Source: Apostichopus japonicus (Eukaryota > Echinodermata > Holothuroidea > Aspidochirotida > Stichopodidae). Taken from it: a stretch of DNA of 64,000 nucleotides. This document shows, in pieces, positions 25,590 to 36,496 of the stretch. The stretch spans positions 10,319,001-10,383,000 of the forward strand of contig NC_092563.1 of the NCBI RefSeq assembly GCF_037975245.1, read 5' to 3'. A program made the translations under genes and the position numbers. Numbering within the stretch: position 1 is the first letter of the stretch; each line of letters starts with the position of its first letter. The notes beneath the pieces were generated by a model. It did not search any database and was not told the DNA's origin. It worked only from the letters and a program-made list of their open reading frames with translations.

Positions 25590-28500
25590 ATATATATATA
25601 TATATATAAATATGAAATTACTTGAACACTTACACAACCAAAGTACAGCTGATCTTTTTTTTTTGCTGGTTTTTCCATGGCCATGGTTCCAATTTTGGCA
25701 TTTATGCAAATTTTGATGACAAGAACGTTGTGAACATAACGTTTAGCTAATGTAATATCAACTGCTTGGATTTCTACCAATCAGAAGACAACAAAATGAC
25801 TTGTGTCAAATAAGAGCACGAGAAACTTACATATAGTAAAATTTAACATGTGACACTGGTCGTCCAATGAGAGCACGAGAAATCGACATATGTCAATTAA
25901 GGTTGATATATGTCGATTTCTTCCAATCAGAAGTATAGAAGATGAGATGTGACACTGGTCGTCTCCAGTGAGAGCACGAGAAACCGACATAAGTCCATTT
26001 TACTTGACATATGTCGATTTATTAAAATCAGAACGTTAGAAAGCAACATGTGATACTGGTCGTCCAATGAGAGCACGAGAAACCGACACATCTCAATTTT
26101 AATTCGACATATGTCGATTTCAGGACTAATTGCACACTAGGCACTCCATATACTTCACTGCCATGTCACTCTAAGCTTATCCTATCAAACGTTTCAGTTC
26201 CAGCTACTCCTTGTCACTTTCGGTGATCATGCACTGAAGGGTGTGTGTGTGGGTGTGGTGGGGTAGGTTGTTGTGTGCCACCAATTAAAACAAACAAAAA
26301 CCGTTCGTTTTTTATTTATTTTAATTATTTTCTTTCTATGTTGTAGAAATCAGTTAACTGATTTATTCATAACACTAACGTTCGACTACCTTTCACGTTT
26401 GGACCTAACAAGTAAATGGTACACTTGTATTAATACAGTGACGACCTATCCACCTAAGTAAGTGGAAGTGAAGATGAAAATTTCGGGTACAATATCCTTA
26501 TGTAAATGGGGAATATCAAAGGCAACCAATAAGACACGGAGAGGTACGGGAGGCCTTTTTTTTTTGGCAACGGCTCATCAGTATTCTGCTGTTTCCTCCT
26601 CCAAATTTAGAACCCTACCATTGTCTATGAACATCTCACTGGCGACGGTTACCATCATATACTTGTTGGCAAATATCTCTTACTTAACGATCTTGACACC
26701 GCGGGAGATACTGACTTCCGATGCCGTAGCTGCGGTATGTATTTCGAGTTTTATATAATGTCTTGACAATAACTTAGGATATCTTCAACGACAAAATATA
26801 TATCAAATATAATTTGAATAAATATATGTAGCACATATGTTTAAGAACTCCAGGCTGGCATGTGCTTGTTGAGCAACCACAATATACAGTTGATCAAGTG
26901 AAGCGTGGTTCACCTTCTGCAAAGAGTCGCCTACATTTGTTAGGATATAACTACACGTATATTGATATATGAGATAAAAACTCGTGGTAAACCTCAGGGT
27001 TAATACTATATATTTACCATCAAGTTAAAATACTCGCCCAATGGCGGCGTGTAGCGCAGACATCTACCAGTCCCTCAGAAGTGTGTTTACTACATCAAAC
27101 ATAAATATTGTATGAAATTAATGCAGCTCATTTCTAAGAGTCTTCTGTAACTTGGCCCTATATATACTGTAGATGGATGGCAGCTTGGAATTTCTTGGTG
27201 AATGGTCAGCGTACATTACTAATATTGCCGACACATAGTAATCACAATACAATATAAACAAAGGGCAAGGGGTCAACAATTTCCTGCAAATAAATAAACA
27301 AACTAATAAGCAAAGTAAAGTAATTATGACTTTTGAAACACTATATACAAAGTCCAAAGTCAAGTTGACATATGTAGACTCCTATATAATGCATACGCAA
27401 CTAAGCAAAGATATGAGTAAAGGTGACATAGCAATAGTATCTAGCAAATATCATATTCAATCTGGTCACCTCGTGCAGAGTGAAAAAGATGCATTTTACC
27501 ATACCTAGTCGGCATGACAATAAATGTAACTATGGAATATATATGCTATGTTTATGAAAAAAAGCAAAGAAGGCAAAGAGAAGGTAAAGAAATTAAGAAC
27601 AACAAATTTTTATTTCAACTAAATAAATATCAATTAAAATGAATACAATGTGCTAAATGCCGACTACGATATGAGACAAATCTAAAATTAGTGGATGCCA
27701 ATCATTAAGGCTAAATTTAAATGATATATATTTTCCCAGTAAATAGCATCAGTTATAAAGCTTACGTCTAGTCGACGTGGCAGTCAATGATGGACACATG
27801 CATGGAGTAAGTCTCAGTTAGGTGCGAATTGCCGTAACCCAATAACTAGCATGTTCCTCATAGACAAATATAAATGCATAAATACTAAAATAATATAACA
27901 CTCTATAAACCCTATGTAATAAGATCCTCTCATATTCATATCATATACACCACCAAACAATAGGGAAGGGGAATCTAAATCTATAAGTAAGGCCCAATTT
28001 TACCAAAACATTAGGGGTGCCACAAGTCTTTTTAAAATTGATAGTTGAGAAAACACTCCCGAGGTATTGATAAGTATAGGAATAAATTTTTGATAGCGTT
28101 TTGTTCTCCGTGCAATTGATTATTTCGCTCTCTCAATTCAAGAGTTATTATTTATCGCGTGCAGTGGGGTGGGTGGGGTGAGGTGGTTGGGTGGGACGGG
28201 TGCGGTGGGGTGGGTGGGTGGGGTGGGGTGGGGTGTGGTGCGGTGGGGTGGAGTGTGGTGTGGTGGGGTGCGGTACCGTCAATGCTTTAAGGTGCGGTGA
28301 GGGGATATTGATCATTTAATGATTTCTTGATCCCGACTCAAGTGGCAGAATATGTTTTAATTATAACTTTATTGACGATTTTTCTCATTTGACAGACATA
28401 TTCTGTACGTGTACTTGGGTCCTGGTCTTGGACTGTTTGGGTCTTTGTAGCAATCTCAGCTGTTGGAACACTAAACAGTGGCGTATTTTCAAGAACAAGA

Positions 28501-31500
28501 ATGTCGTTTGCTGCGTCCAGAGAGGGGCGATTCCCTAAGATTTTATCTTTTATCCATATTAAACATCGGACACCGTTACTGGCTATTCTCTTACCAGTAA
28601 GTTAATTTCTTGTTGAACATGAAATATTATTGTAAGCACAATGCACACTTAGCCTTACCAGTATATGTGGAACATGAAATATTACTATTAAACAAGAATA
28701 GTTTATTTAGTTTCTGCTCAAATAATCATTCCCTTTGATGCGTTCAATTTATTGTTTACATTTATTTGGATTTGGTTAAAATAAAACCGCTATGTTAAGT
28801 TGTATGTAGTTATAATATTTGTATTTTGTTAGTTTCCTGGAAATATATTCCTATGTATATTTTCCATTATTGCAGCCATTTGTTTTCATTCCAGGTCCCG
28901 ATCACGTTAGTGCTGCTGTTTTGGGCTAATGTTTGGTTCATGATTAACTTCATGGGTTTCGTAGAGGTTATATTCCAAACGATGTGTTACTGTATCATCC
29001 CATACATCAGATGGACGCAGCCTGAGAGAGAAATACCATTTAAGGTTTTTGCAATTAATTTTCAGTGTTACAATTTTCTCGAGATGATACAAAGATCTAT
29101 GAACAACAACATCTATTAAACTTAAAGACGCAATCGAACTAATATCGCATTGATAGAATAACTTCATGCGTTTAAAAGCAGTAGTTGGCAATAGTTTCCC
29201 CTTTCCCTAGTGTGAATTTGGCGAAATAAAGGAACGTATTTATGCGTGTTCTGGTATTGTTTACTGTTATTGTTATTGTTGGGTATGAAACCACACGATT
29301 GTGGCAAAGGTCAAGGTAAAAACATCTGTTAAACGGGCATGTATGGCTTCATGTATGGAACACGAAAAAGGCAAAATAACTTTCTCGTTCAACCATATAC
29401 ATGTGGTTCTATAGAACATATCGTTATGCTCAAACAAAACATGAACATACACACACACCCACCCATACACATAACCGAAGTATCCACATGTCATTGGAAG
29501 AAGATATATTTAGCTTGAGATGTAGAAACAGCTGGAGATGACATCGAAATGAGTCGTATGTATACTAGGGTTGCTTACCATTTTTTCTTTACCGTATAAA
29601 AAAGGCCTAAGTTCGCATAACCGCATGTGGTGAACTTGGTGGGTACGAGAGTATTCGGAAAAGTTTGAATAAACTAAATACAGGTCTTGCAATAAGTAGA
29701 ATATAAAGATGCCCGAAGTAAAATGTCCCGTGGGTTTCTGGGACTTGTAAATGAAATGACAGGTGGTTCTGAGAAAACTGATTTCAGACGTTCGGTGCTT
29801 TGAAGTATGTGAAAATTCTTCTGAATGTTCTCAGTTAAGGCCCGGTCACACTACAGCGATATTTTATCTGAATACGGTCCGGTTTTTCCGATTTTAGGCC
29901 GAAGAGTGAGGTTTGTGGTAGTGAATGTAATAAACTCAGTGGAATATTCGAATACCTACTCCAAATCTGAGGGGTTCTGGAACGGACTATATTCTGAAGT
30001 GACGTCACATCGAAAAAGATAAAAATCGTAAGAGAAATCGGATAGCTTTCCGATAAAAGGAAACGGAGTTAATATCAAAAGTTAGGAGAGGGCTATTCCA
30101 CATCGGAATGGCTCAACAGATAGCAAATCAGGTCCTTTATCACTGTGGCTAGAAGACCCGAACGAAAAACTGGCAGTTTCGATTCCTCCGGGAAAATCGG
30201 ATAGTATTCCGATAAAATATCGCTGTATAGTGTGACCGGGCCTTTCCACGCGATTATCCCTACAACCCTCTGGTCTATTAACTACTGGCTTGGGTTTGTT
30301 GCCATGGCGACATGCTGAAATGAGCTTTGTTCTCCTTTTGATCGTTGCGCGCTTTGAACGGATGATTTCTAGTTTTTTTTTTTCCACGCTTAGGTTGCAC
30401 TGACCCGATTCACGCTTCCCTGGAGTAGATTCTTTACACAATGGCTAGGGGGAGGGGGTGTTGTTAAATATTTATGGGGTGGGTGGTTTGACAATCGGTT
30501 AATGGGTACGGGTTGTTCATTGGGTTTCTATATGGTTGGAATGTGCCAGTTACTAGATCTAGGCTTACGCCAAGAAAATCTTCTCTCTTCAGATTTGTTT
30601 GTACCGTAATTCGAAGATTTGAAACCTTTTTTCTATTGCGGTCGGCTTTGCTGCTAGAGCAGGACTTTATGACTGCTAAGCCGTCGTCTCTTCAATGCCA
30701 GATACTTGCAAACCACAAAAAAAACTTTAGAAATCAGAGATATGAGAAAGAAAGCGAATTCTCTGAACTGAACATTTGTTGATAAAATATAAATATACTA
30801 ACTCCGGGGTAATTTCTCATTTACGTGAGGTTAATAGGGGGTAGACGTTGTACCCACCCCCCCCCCCCCCCACACACACACCTCCTGTCTCTTTCTCTCG
30901 CCCATATCCACTAATTTTGGTTTATTTTCTGATGATGATTTGCTTCTCTTTTTTTACAGACCAATATTTCTCTGAGCATTATTGCGATAGCAGCCAACGT
31001 TATCCTGCTAATCTTGACGATCATCAGTGTCCCGATTGACTGTCTGGTGGGAGTATTGTTCATCGGAGTAGCAACTGTTATCTATTTCATCGATAAGTCA
31101 ATATCATCACACCCGGATAAATACTCACGGATAACAAGTTAGTTATAGTAGCTTTATTAGCTTTCAAGCCAATGGAGCTTTTGCCATTCATGCATTTATC
31201 CATTCATTCATTTTATTATCAATAAATTCATCCATCCATCCCTAGATGAATGAATGCTGTCTTACGAGCATAACACTCACTGTGTAAATATAATAAATGA
31301 ACTGAAAATGAAGAACACGACCTTTAAAAGTGATATTTCTTGGAGTATAAGCACTCAGTCACACCCCCACATATCACGACTCAGTCTGCGGTAAATTGTA
31401 GCTTCGTGTATAAGACACTACGTACAGTATGTACTGACAACAGTAGATGCACCACAAAAAATATATGTGGTTTCGTTTTCGAAATGTATACATTAACTAC

Positions 31501-33770
31501 ATCAATTTACTGAATAAGTTTTGGTTTCGTTACTACATCACTTTACTTAATATGTCATTGGTTTCGTTACTACATCACTTTACTAAATATATCATTGGTT
31601 TCGTTACTACATCACTTTACTGAATATATCATTGGTTTCGTTACTACATCACTTTACTGAATATGTCTTGGTTTCGTTCGTACTACATCACTTTACTGAA
31701 TATGTCATTGGTTTCGTTACTACATCACTTTACTGAATATGTCATTGGTTTCGTTACTACATCACTTTACTGAATATGTCTTTGGTTTCGTTACTACATC
31801 ACTTTACTGAATAGGTCCTATGTCGTTGGTTTCGTTACTACATCACTATGCTGAATATGTCGTTGGTTTCGTTACTACATCACTTTAATGCACATGTCAT
31901 TGGTTTCGTTACTACATCACTTTACTGCACATGTCATTGGTATCGTTACTACATCACTTTACTGCACATGTCATTGGTTTCGTTACTACATCAATGTACT
32001 ACATATGTCATTGGTTTCGTTACTACATCACTTTACTGAATATGTCTCTGGTTTCGTTCGTACTACATCACTTTACTGAATATGTCATTGGTTTCGTTAC
32101 TACATCACTTTACTGAATATGTCATTGGTTTTGTTACTTTACTGAATATGGCATTGGTTTCGTTACTACATCACTTTACAGAATATGTCTTTGGTTTCGT
32201 TCGTACTACATCACTTAACTGAATATGTCATTGGTTTTGTTACTACATCACTATACTGAATATGTCTTTGGTTAATACATCATTTTACTGAATATGTCAT
32301 TGGTTTTGTTACTACATCACTTTACTGAATATGTCATTGGTTTTGTTACTACATCACCCTCCTTAATATGTCTTTGGTTTCGTTACTACATCACTTTACT
32401 GACTATGTCTTTGGTTTCGTTACTACACCACTTTACTGAATATGTCATTGGTTTCGTTACTTCATCACCTTACTGAATATGTCATTGGTTTCGTTACTAC
32501 ATCACTTTACTGAATATGTCTTTGGTTTCGTTACTACATCACTTTACAGAATATGTCTTTGGTTTCGTTCGTACTACATCATTTTACTGAATATGTCATT
32601 GGTTTCGTTACTACACCACTTTACTGAATATGTCATTGGTTTCGTTACTACATCACTTTACTGAATATGTCATTGGTTTTGTTACTACATCACTTTCCTT
32701 AATATGTCTTTGGTTTCGTTACTTCATAACTTTACTGAATATGTCTTTAGTTTCGTTACTACACCACTTTACTGAATATGTCATTGGTTTCGTTACTACA
32801 TCACTTTACTGAATATATCATTGGTTTCGTTACTTCATCACTTTACTGAATATGTCATTGGTTTCGTTACTACATCACATTACTGAATATGTTTTTGGTT
32901 TCGTTACTACATCACTTTACTGAATATGTCATTGGTTTTGTTACTACATCACTTTACTGAATATGTCATTGGTTTCGTTACTACATCACTTTGCTTAATA
33001 TGTCTTTGGTTTCGTTACTACATCACTTTACTGAATATGCCTTTGGTTTCGTTGCTACATCACTTTCCTTAATATGTCTTTGGTTTCGTTACTACATCAC
33101 TTTACTGAATATGTCATTGGTTTCGTTACTACATCACTTTACTGAATATGTCATTGGTTTCGTTACTACATCACTTTACTGAATATATCATTGGTTTCGT
33201 TACTACATCACTTTACAGAATATGTTTTTGGTTTCGTTACTACATCACTTTACTGAATATGTCATTGGTTTTGTTACTACATCACTTTACTGAATATGTC
33301 ATTGGTTTCGTTACTATACATCACTTTCCTTAATATGTCTTTGGTTTCGTTACTACATCACTTTACTGACTATGTCTTTGGTTTCGTTACTACATCACTT
33401 TACTGACTATGTCTTTGGTTTCGTTACTACTTCAGTTTACTGAATATGTCATTGGTTTCGTTACTACATCATTTTACTGAATATGTCTTTGGTTTCGTTA
33501 CTACATCACTTTACTGAATATGTCATTGGTTTCGTTACTACACCACTTTCCTTAATATGTCTTTGGTTTCGTTACGACATCAGTTTACTGACTATGTCTT
33601 TGGTTTCGTTAGTATGATATTCATCTTCACTACCAAATATTTTAACACTCTTTCTAACAGTAAGATACTTCTCTCTCCACCTCTCTCCCTCTCTCTCTAT
33701 TTCAGAAAAAGTTAACAACTTTTTTCAGAGGCTCTTTTTGTCCATACCCCAAGAGGAAAGAACTTACTAA
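19098..33770 (+). CDS. SLC7-family amino acid transporter, light chain of a heteromeric exchanger
   Basis: Eight exons join in phase: 19098-19584, 23555-23783, 25383-25427, 26611-26734, 28396-28596, 28895-29044, 30960-31137 and 33706-33770. They total 1,479 nt, or 492 codons plus stop, close to the ~500 residues of SLC7A5-11. About 12 hydrophobic segments are expected. Recognisable parts are GSIIGTGIF (residues 42-50, unwound TM1), Cys146 in GDCIETP (the position that forms the disulfide with 4F2hc/rBAT heavy chains), GSFAYSGW (232-239, TM6), the SREG stretch after TM8, and a PQEE tail like those of xCT and b0,+AT. Family members exchange amino acids across the plasma membrane. Which subfamily (xCT, b0,+AT or LAT) cannot be decided. 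Start: first Met of the long frame, ahead of the conserved hydrophobic start. The 3' UTR has no AATAAA before 34,497. Confidence 0.9.
19619..20193. other. Intron 1, 5' part: nothing recognised
   Basis: AT-rich intronic sequence without identifiable elements. Confidence 0.5.
20194..20406. mobile_element. Short TIR element (MITE) in intron 1
   Basis: The arm 20,205-20,229 (core CCTGTGGGACAAATA) and the arm 20,371-20,395 are inverted complements over 25 bp with two mismatches. Weaker complementarity extends ~11 bp outward. The interior is AT-rich with repeated ATTCGAATTAATAC palindromes. A half copy with the same terminus lies at 36,497-36,535, followed by similar interior motifs at about 36,990-37,160. 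No clear target duplication was found. Confidence 0.7.
20433..20472. repeat. Perfect 40-bp palindrome flanked by a 7-bp direct repeat
   Basis: Both halves begin CAGGGAGCTGCTACTCTAAC and are exact complements with no spacer. CATAGAT flanks it on both sides (20,426-20,432 and 20,473-20,479). It looks like two TIRs joined end to end at a target duplication. Confidence 0.95.
21050..21560. repeat. Diverged ~120-150 bp tandem repeat with TGACCTTTGACCT motifs and internal (TA)n
   Basis: Four or so diverged units each contain a version of CCAAATGACCTTTGACC, then ...ATAGGGTTCTTGTACT, then ACACATGCCAAATATGA. A (TA)n run sits at 21,429-21,456. Related units appear near 22,115-22,220, 22,920-23,190 and, inverted, 39,830-40,050. 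TGACCTTTGACCT (21,222-21,234) is a perfect DR1-type nuclear receptor half-site pair. Confidence 0.65.
22215..23370 (+). repeat. Dispersed repeat, direct copy (inverted partner at 39,690-41,350)
   Basis: Blocks such as AAGATTTTCACTCAACACCAG, TTGGCACACCAATCTGCAGC-like sequence, ATTACGTAGCACCATGTATG, and GTTAACAAGCAGAAGT reappear as reverse complements in the same order in the partner. It ends about 185 bp before exon 2 of the transporter gene. No protein is encoded. Class unknown. Confidence 0.75.
23555..23783 (+). CDS. SLC7 transporter exon 2 (residues 163-239)
   Basis: Follows a pyrimidine-rich acceptor (TTTCTTTCTGTTTAG). Encodes TM5 (MLTLLVNGYSTTLATRFQ region and following) and the start of TM6, ending in AYSGW. 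Enters in phase 1, leaves in phase 2, donor GTATGT. Confidence 0.93.
25383..25427 (+). CDS. SLC7 transporter exon 3, 45-nt micro-exon (residues 239-254)
   Basis: Encodes SFLIFVVEEVKHPLK, matching the conserved FxVEEVxNP stretch after TM6. Acceptor TGTTTTCTTCAG, donor GTAAGT, phase 2 at both ends. Found by splice phase and motif, since it is too short to stand out as an open frame. Confidence 0.88.
25522..25607. repeat. (TA)n microsatellite, intron 3
   Basis: About 43 TA units with one TCTATA interruption. Confidence 0.96.
25795..26125. repeat. ~100-bp tandem repeat with ATATGTCGATTTC palindromes, intron 3
   Basis: Three units share CACTGGTCGTC, AGAGCACGAGAAA and CGACATATGTC. Within a unit GAAATCGACATATGTC is answered by an inverted ATATGTCGATTTC, so each unit could form a hairpin. 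Confidence 0.8.
26611..26734 (+). CDS. SLC7 transporter exon 4 (residues 254-295)
   Basis: Encodes TLPLSMNISLATVTIIYLLA and on to SDAVAA, the TM7 region and the loop before TM8. Acceptor CTCCAAATTTAG, phase 2 in and phase 0 out, donor GTATGT. Confidence 0.92.
26827..28024. mobile_element. Solo-LTR-like copy of the left-hand TGTAGCAC element, intron 4
   Basis: Starts TGTAGCACATATG and ends GGGGTGCCACA. Collinear with 1161-2100 over phrases such as GAGCAACCAC, GAGTCGCCT, CTTGGTGAATGG, AAACAAAGGGCAAGG and TCGGCATGACAA. More diverged, with no intact target duplication seen, so it is an older insertion than the left-hand copy. Confidence 0.6.
28163..28275 (+). repeat. G-rich (GGGTG)n tract, intron 4
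   Basis: Runs of GGGTGGGTGGGG and GGGGTGTGGTG over about 110 bp give many potential G-quadruplex combinations on the coding strand, 120 bp ahead of exon 5. Confidence 0.9.
28396..28596 (+). CDS. SLC7 transporter exon 5 (residues 296-362)
   Basis: Encodes TM8 and the following conserved segment (GTLNSGVFSRTRMSFAASRE) to LLAILLP. The SREG match to light chains is strong. Acceptor TCTCATTTGACAG, donor GTAAGT, phase 0 at both ends, 67 codons. Confidence 0.93.
28895..29044 (+). CDS. SLC7 transporter exon 6 (residues 363-412), weak donor
   Basis: Encodes TM9 to TM10 and ends PEREIPFK, the conserved RP-F/Y-K position. Acceptor TTTTCATTCCAG. The donor is GTTTTT, poor at +3 to +6, yet the join to exon 7 gives an ungapped match in length to the family. 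Read-through would add 25 codons and stop at 29,117-29,119, with an AATAAA at about 29,225, so a truncated isoform is possible. Confidence 0.88.
29837..30244. mobile_element. MITE with ~40-bp terminal inverted repeats, intron 6
   Basis: The left arm begins AAGGCCCGGTCACACTA and includes CAGCGATATTTTATC. The right arm is its inverse complement with a 2-bp insertion. 408 bp long, no coding content. A target duplication was not found. Confidence 0.85.
30960..31137 (+). CDS. SLC7 transporter exon 7 (residues 413-472)
   Basis: Encodes TM11-TM12 (ISLSIIAIAANVILLILTII region) and the cytosolic stretch to KYSRIT. Acceptor CTTTTTTTACAG, phase 0 in, phase 1 out, donor GTTAGT. If the intron is retained, the frame meets TAG at 31,140-31,142 after one Ser, giving an alternative C-terminus. 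Confidence 0.92.
31495..33612 (+). repeat. 37-bp minisatellite, ~56 copies, in the last intron of the transporter gene
   Basis: The unit contains GGTTTCGTTACTACATCACT then TTACTGAATATGTCATT. Variants alternate CATTGG and CTTTGG, and some carry a 3-4 bp insertion (GTTCGTACTAC). Because 37 is not a multiple of 3, open frames of about 60 codons recur through the array; they are not genes. Confidence 0.97.
33706..33770 (+). CDS. SLC7 transporter exon 8, terminal (residues 472-492)
   Basis: Follows CTCTCTCTATTTCAG. Encodes KKVNNFFQRLFLSIPQEERT then Tyr and TAA. Its amphipathic helix plus PQEE pattern resembles the xCT and b0,+AT tails, and its phase fits exon 7, supporting splicing across the minisatellite. 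Confidence 0.82.
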
Positions 33771-34153
33771 AGGCATCCAGCTTCATGAACATACAATTCT
33801 TCTCTTCTGTGAGACAGAAAGGTCAAGATATATTCCTGCATATAAGGCTGACCAGCGATAACAGCTCCCTACACTAACCGAGAGACGTTGTCAGTAACGT
33901 GTATATATAATCTGTAGTAGGGCATATGTGCCTGGAGTCTCATTGAATAATATGCAACTTGTCACTTAATGTTCCAGATTTTACACGTCGATCCATTATG
34001 ATCAAGTTTTAAGGAATCGCAGTGAAAGTTTATTGGGTTTGTAAAGTTCGGAACTATCGAGATATGAGAGTTATGGTCCTTAAGGTAAATAAGCAAGCTT
34101 TTATATGGGACTGTAACTGGGAAGATGTTTGGTAAGAATATAATCTAGATGTT

Positions 34154-34772
34154 CAAGGGCGGCGGAACCGGGGGGCACAGGGGGCACGTGCCCCCCCCCA
34201 CTTTTCCTCAGGTTAAAAATGTGCCCTTTTTCTACATAAAAACTGAGGTGTCTCAAGTTAGCAAGAGGCAAGGGAACCAGAATGAACACTCGAGAAGGGC
34301 CGTTTCCGGCCATCTGAGGGGTTTGTAAAACCAAAAATTTTCTTGTACGCTCCGCGCCAACTGGTGGTGGCGCTCCGCTCAGATAGTCGTGCATACAACT
34401 TTGCAAATCCTGGCTACGCCCCTGACTTTGAATGAACTTCTGTGGGTCAAATTAAAGCTATTTCGAATGGAAAAATTTGTTAAGATATTAACGAGAAATA
34501 AACTCTAATACATTAGCAACTAGCATGATTTCACCTAATTTTCTCAAGAAAAAAACTAATTGTTCCTTGTTTCCCAATTTGCACATTGCAGTGCTAGTAT
34601 GCATATTTTCCTTGCGGGGGGGGGGGGGGAGGGGCGCAAATAAGATAATACAATGAGAGTAATAAAGGGTACTAAATATAAGGCTGCATCAGTCCAATCG
34701 AATTTCTGCAAAGTGCCCTTTGATGTCGGTGCCCCCCCCCCCCCCAGATTAAAAGTGTTTCCGCCGCCCTTG
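34154..34772. mobile_element. hAT-like MITE (CAAGGGCGGCGG family) with 8-bp TSD, possible nested insertion
   Basis: Ends CAAGGGCGGCGG and CCGCCGCCCTTG. Perfect 8-bp flanks TAGATGTT (34,146-34,153 and 34,773-34,780). The interior carries GCACGTGCCCC and G/C homopolymers, and a segment with GCGCCAACTGGTGGTGGCGC related to the other MITEs. It lies 384 bp after the transporter stop and contains the first AATAAA (34,497). Confidence 0.9.
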
Positions 34773-34879
34773 TAGATGTTGCCTTAGCCCGTGGGAAAAC
34801 ATGTTGCTACACAATGTTAGTCAATATGCTCCACAAAAAAGGAAAATAGTTAAAAGAAAATACCAACCAGAATGGTTCA

Positions 34880-35400
34880 ATAAAGATCTAAAATATCGGC
34901 AAGAAGAAAGGAGATAAGGAAAAGTTTAAGAAACGTCGTTTTAAGCTGCTTATCTGACGAACCATGGCAAATTAGGTTTCTTCAAGTTGATATAATGTTG
35001 CCAAAACCGTTTCATTAATTAAGAAACTAATGTACGGAAGTATTCAAATATTTATCCGCTGAAGACAGATTTTATTCATGTATTTTGTTACGTCCGTGCC
35101 TCTTGATTTAAACAAACCAACGAGAGAACGCCCTGTAATGAATATTCAGTAACAAAGAAGTTTTCCTTTCTCGAAGAACTGCTGATCGTCGATGCGACTA
35201 GCAGACTAATGACAACAGTAATAAGAGTGCAAAACCTAGCATATGGCATTTATGCATACACTATTGTGTATTGCAATTCAGCAATAATCTCGCTTCCAAA
35301 GTCCTATGATATGAAAATAGTTGTCCGGTGATGAAACCTAACGTAGAGGAAGAATTAAGTGGAAAAGAAAGAACCGGTATCACTAAAGTAATACTATCTA
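34880..35400 (+). repeat. Left arm of a 4.4-kb inverted repeat
   Basis: Phrases such as ATCTGACGAACCAT, CATTAATTAAGAAA, CTCTTGATTTAAACAA and AAAATAGTTGTCCGGTGAT recur inverted at 38,695-39,345. The arms have drifted by point changes and indels. Confidence 0.8.
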
Positions 35401-35489
35401 TTAACAGGATTATATTAATGTATATGTATAGTATGCATACCTTACCAACTCATTACCATGCTGACGCGACATGGAGCTAACTAAATACA

Positions 35490-36490
35490 GGCCATGAGAC
35501 GAATGTGGGAGCTTAGGGCTTATGGATTTCAACTTCACTTCAGATGGCTTCCAATTCAACATTTCTGTAGGTCTTAACAACTATCTCTGTCATTTTCGGT
35601 CATTAAATGGCATGTTTCATCCATAAACAATATCTGTGGTACATTGAAACGAAAGAAAACCATAAGATCAAACATTCTCTTATGTTTGTTCCCTTTCCGG
35701 TACGAACGGAATCACTTTAAGAGTGCTGCAACCATAAAAGGTTTAAAGTTTTAATTAAGGATATTATATGACTCTTCCACTTATCTATTTATTGTCTTAT
35801 TGTTCTTTATCTCTTCGTCTGCCTATTTGTTTGTGTTTATTTGTTTTGACGTTTTATTGTCACTTTTAGTTTCCACTTGTGTATGGTTTATACAAGATAT
35901 ATTTCTACTTCTACCAGTCTAACAAGGATACAATGCATGGAGTCTTTAATGTAGCTAACTGGCCGAGGCGATTTTACTGCACAATGCTACTTGTCACTAC
36001 TTTGAACTTAGGATGAGTATGAATGTTAACCTCCAACTGCATGGCTAAGTGTAGAAATCGCATCTCCTTTTATAGAAAATTTACAAATACTCACAAAGCT
36101 TCCATTGGCAGAATAATACAAAAATACACAAAATTATAGTGATGTGAATATAAAGTCTAACAATAGACTCCTATATCATTCATGAATCACACTAAAAGGT
36201 CATCCAGCGTTAGAATATAGAAACTAGTAAAGCTATCGTTTGCTGGGATAAACAAAAGAGCTTAATTTTGCGAAAATGTATTTTTCACGCAACTTGTCGA
36301 CCTCTAGTTGACACTAAACTGTGAAAACAATACAGTACATAATCATGCATGCAGGCACTATTTGTCCGTGCACGAAATCCTATTGTGAAACCGTTGGTTA
36401 TCATATATGTCGCCCTACATTTCTCTGTGATACATGTCACTGTTTATAGCCACATGTGCTTTCCATGTGGACAGTAACGTTGGAATTACA
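35490..36490. other. Spacer within the inverted repeat, no gene recognised
   Basis: AT-rich, only short open frames. Confidence 0.45.
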
Positions 36491-36496
36491 GTTCAC

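Noticed and set aside
31848-33333. Series of ~60-codon frames reading MSLVSLLHHFTEYVIGFV-like peptides
   Set aside because: They arise from the 37-bp minisatellite in the last intron of the transporter gene.
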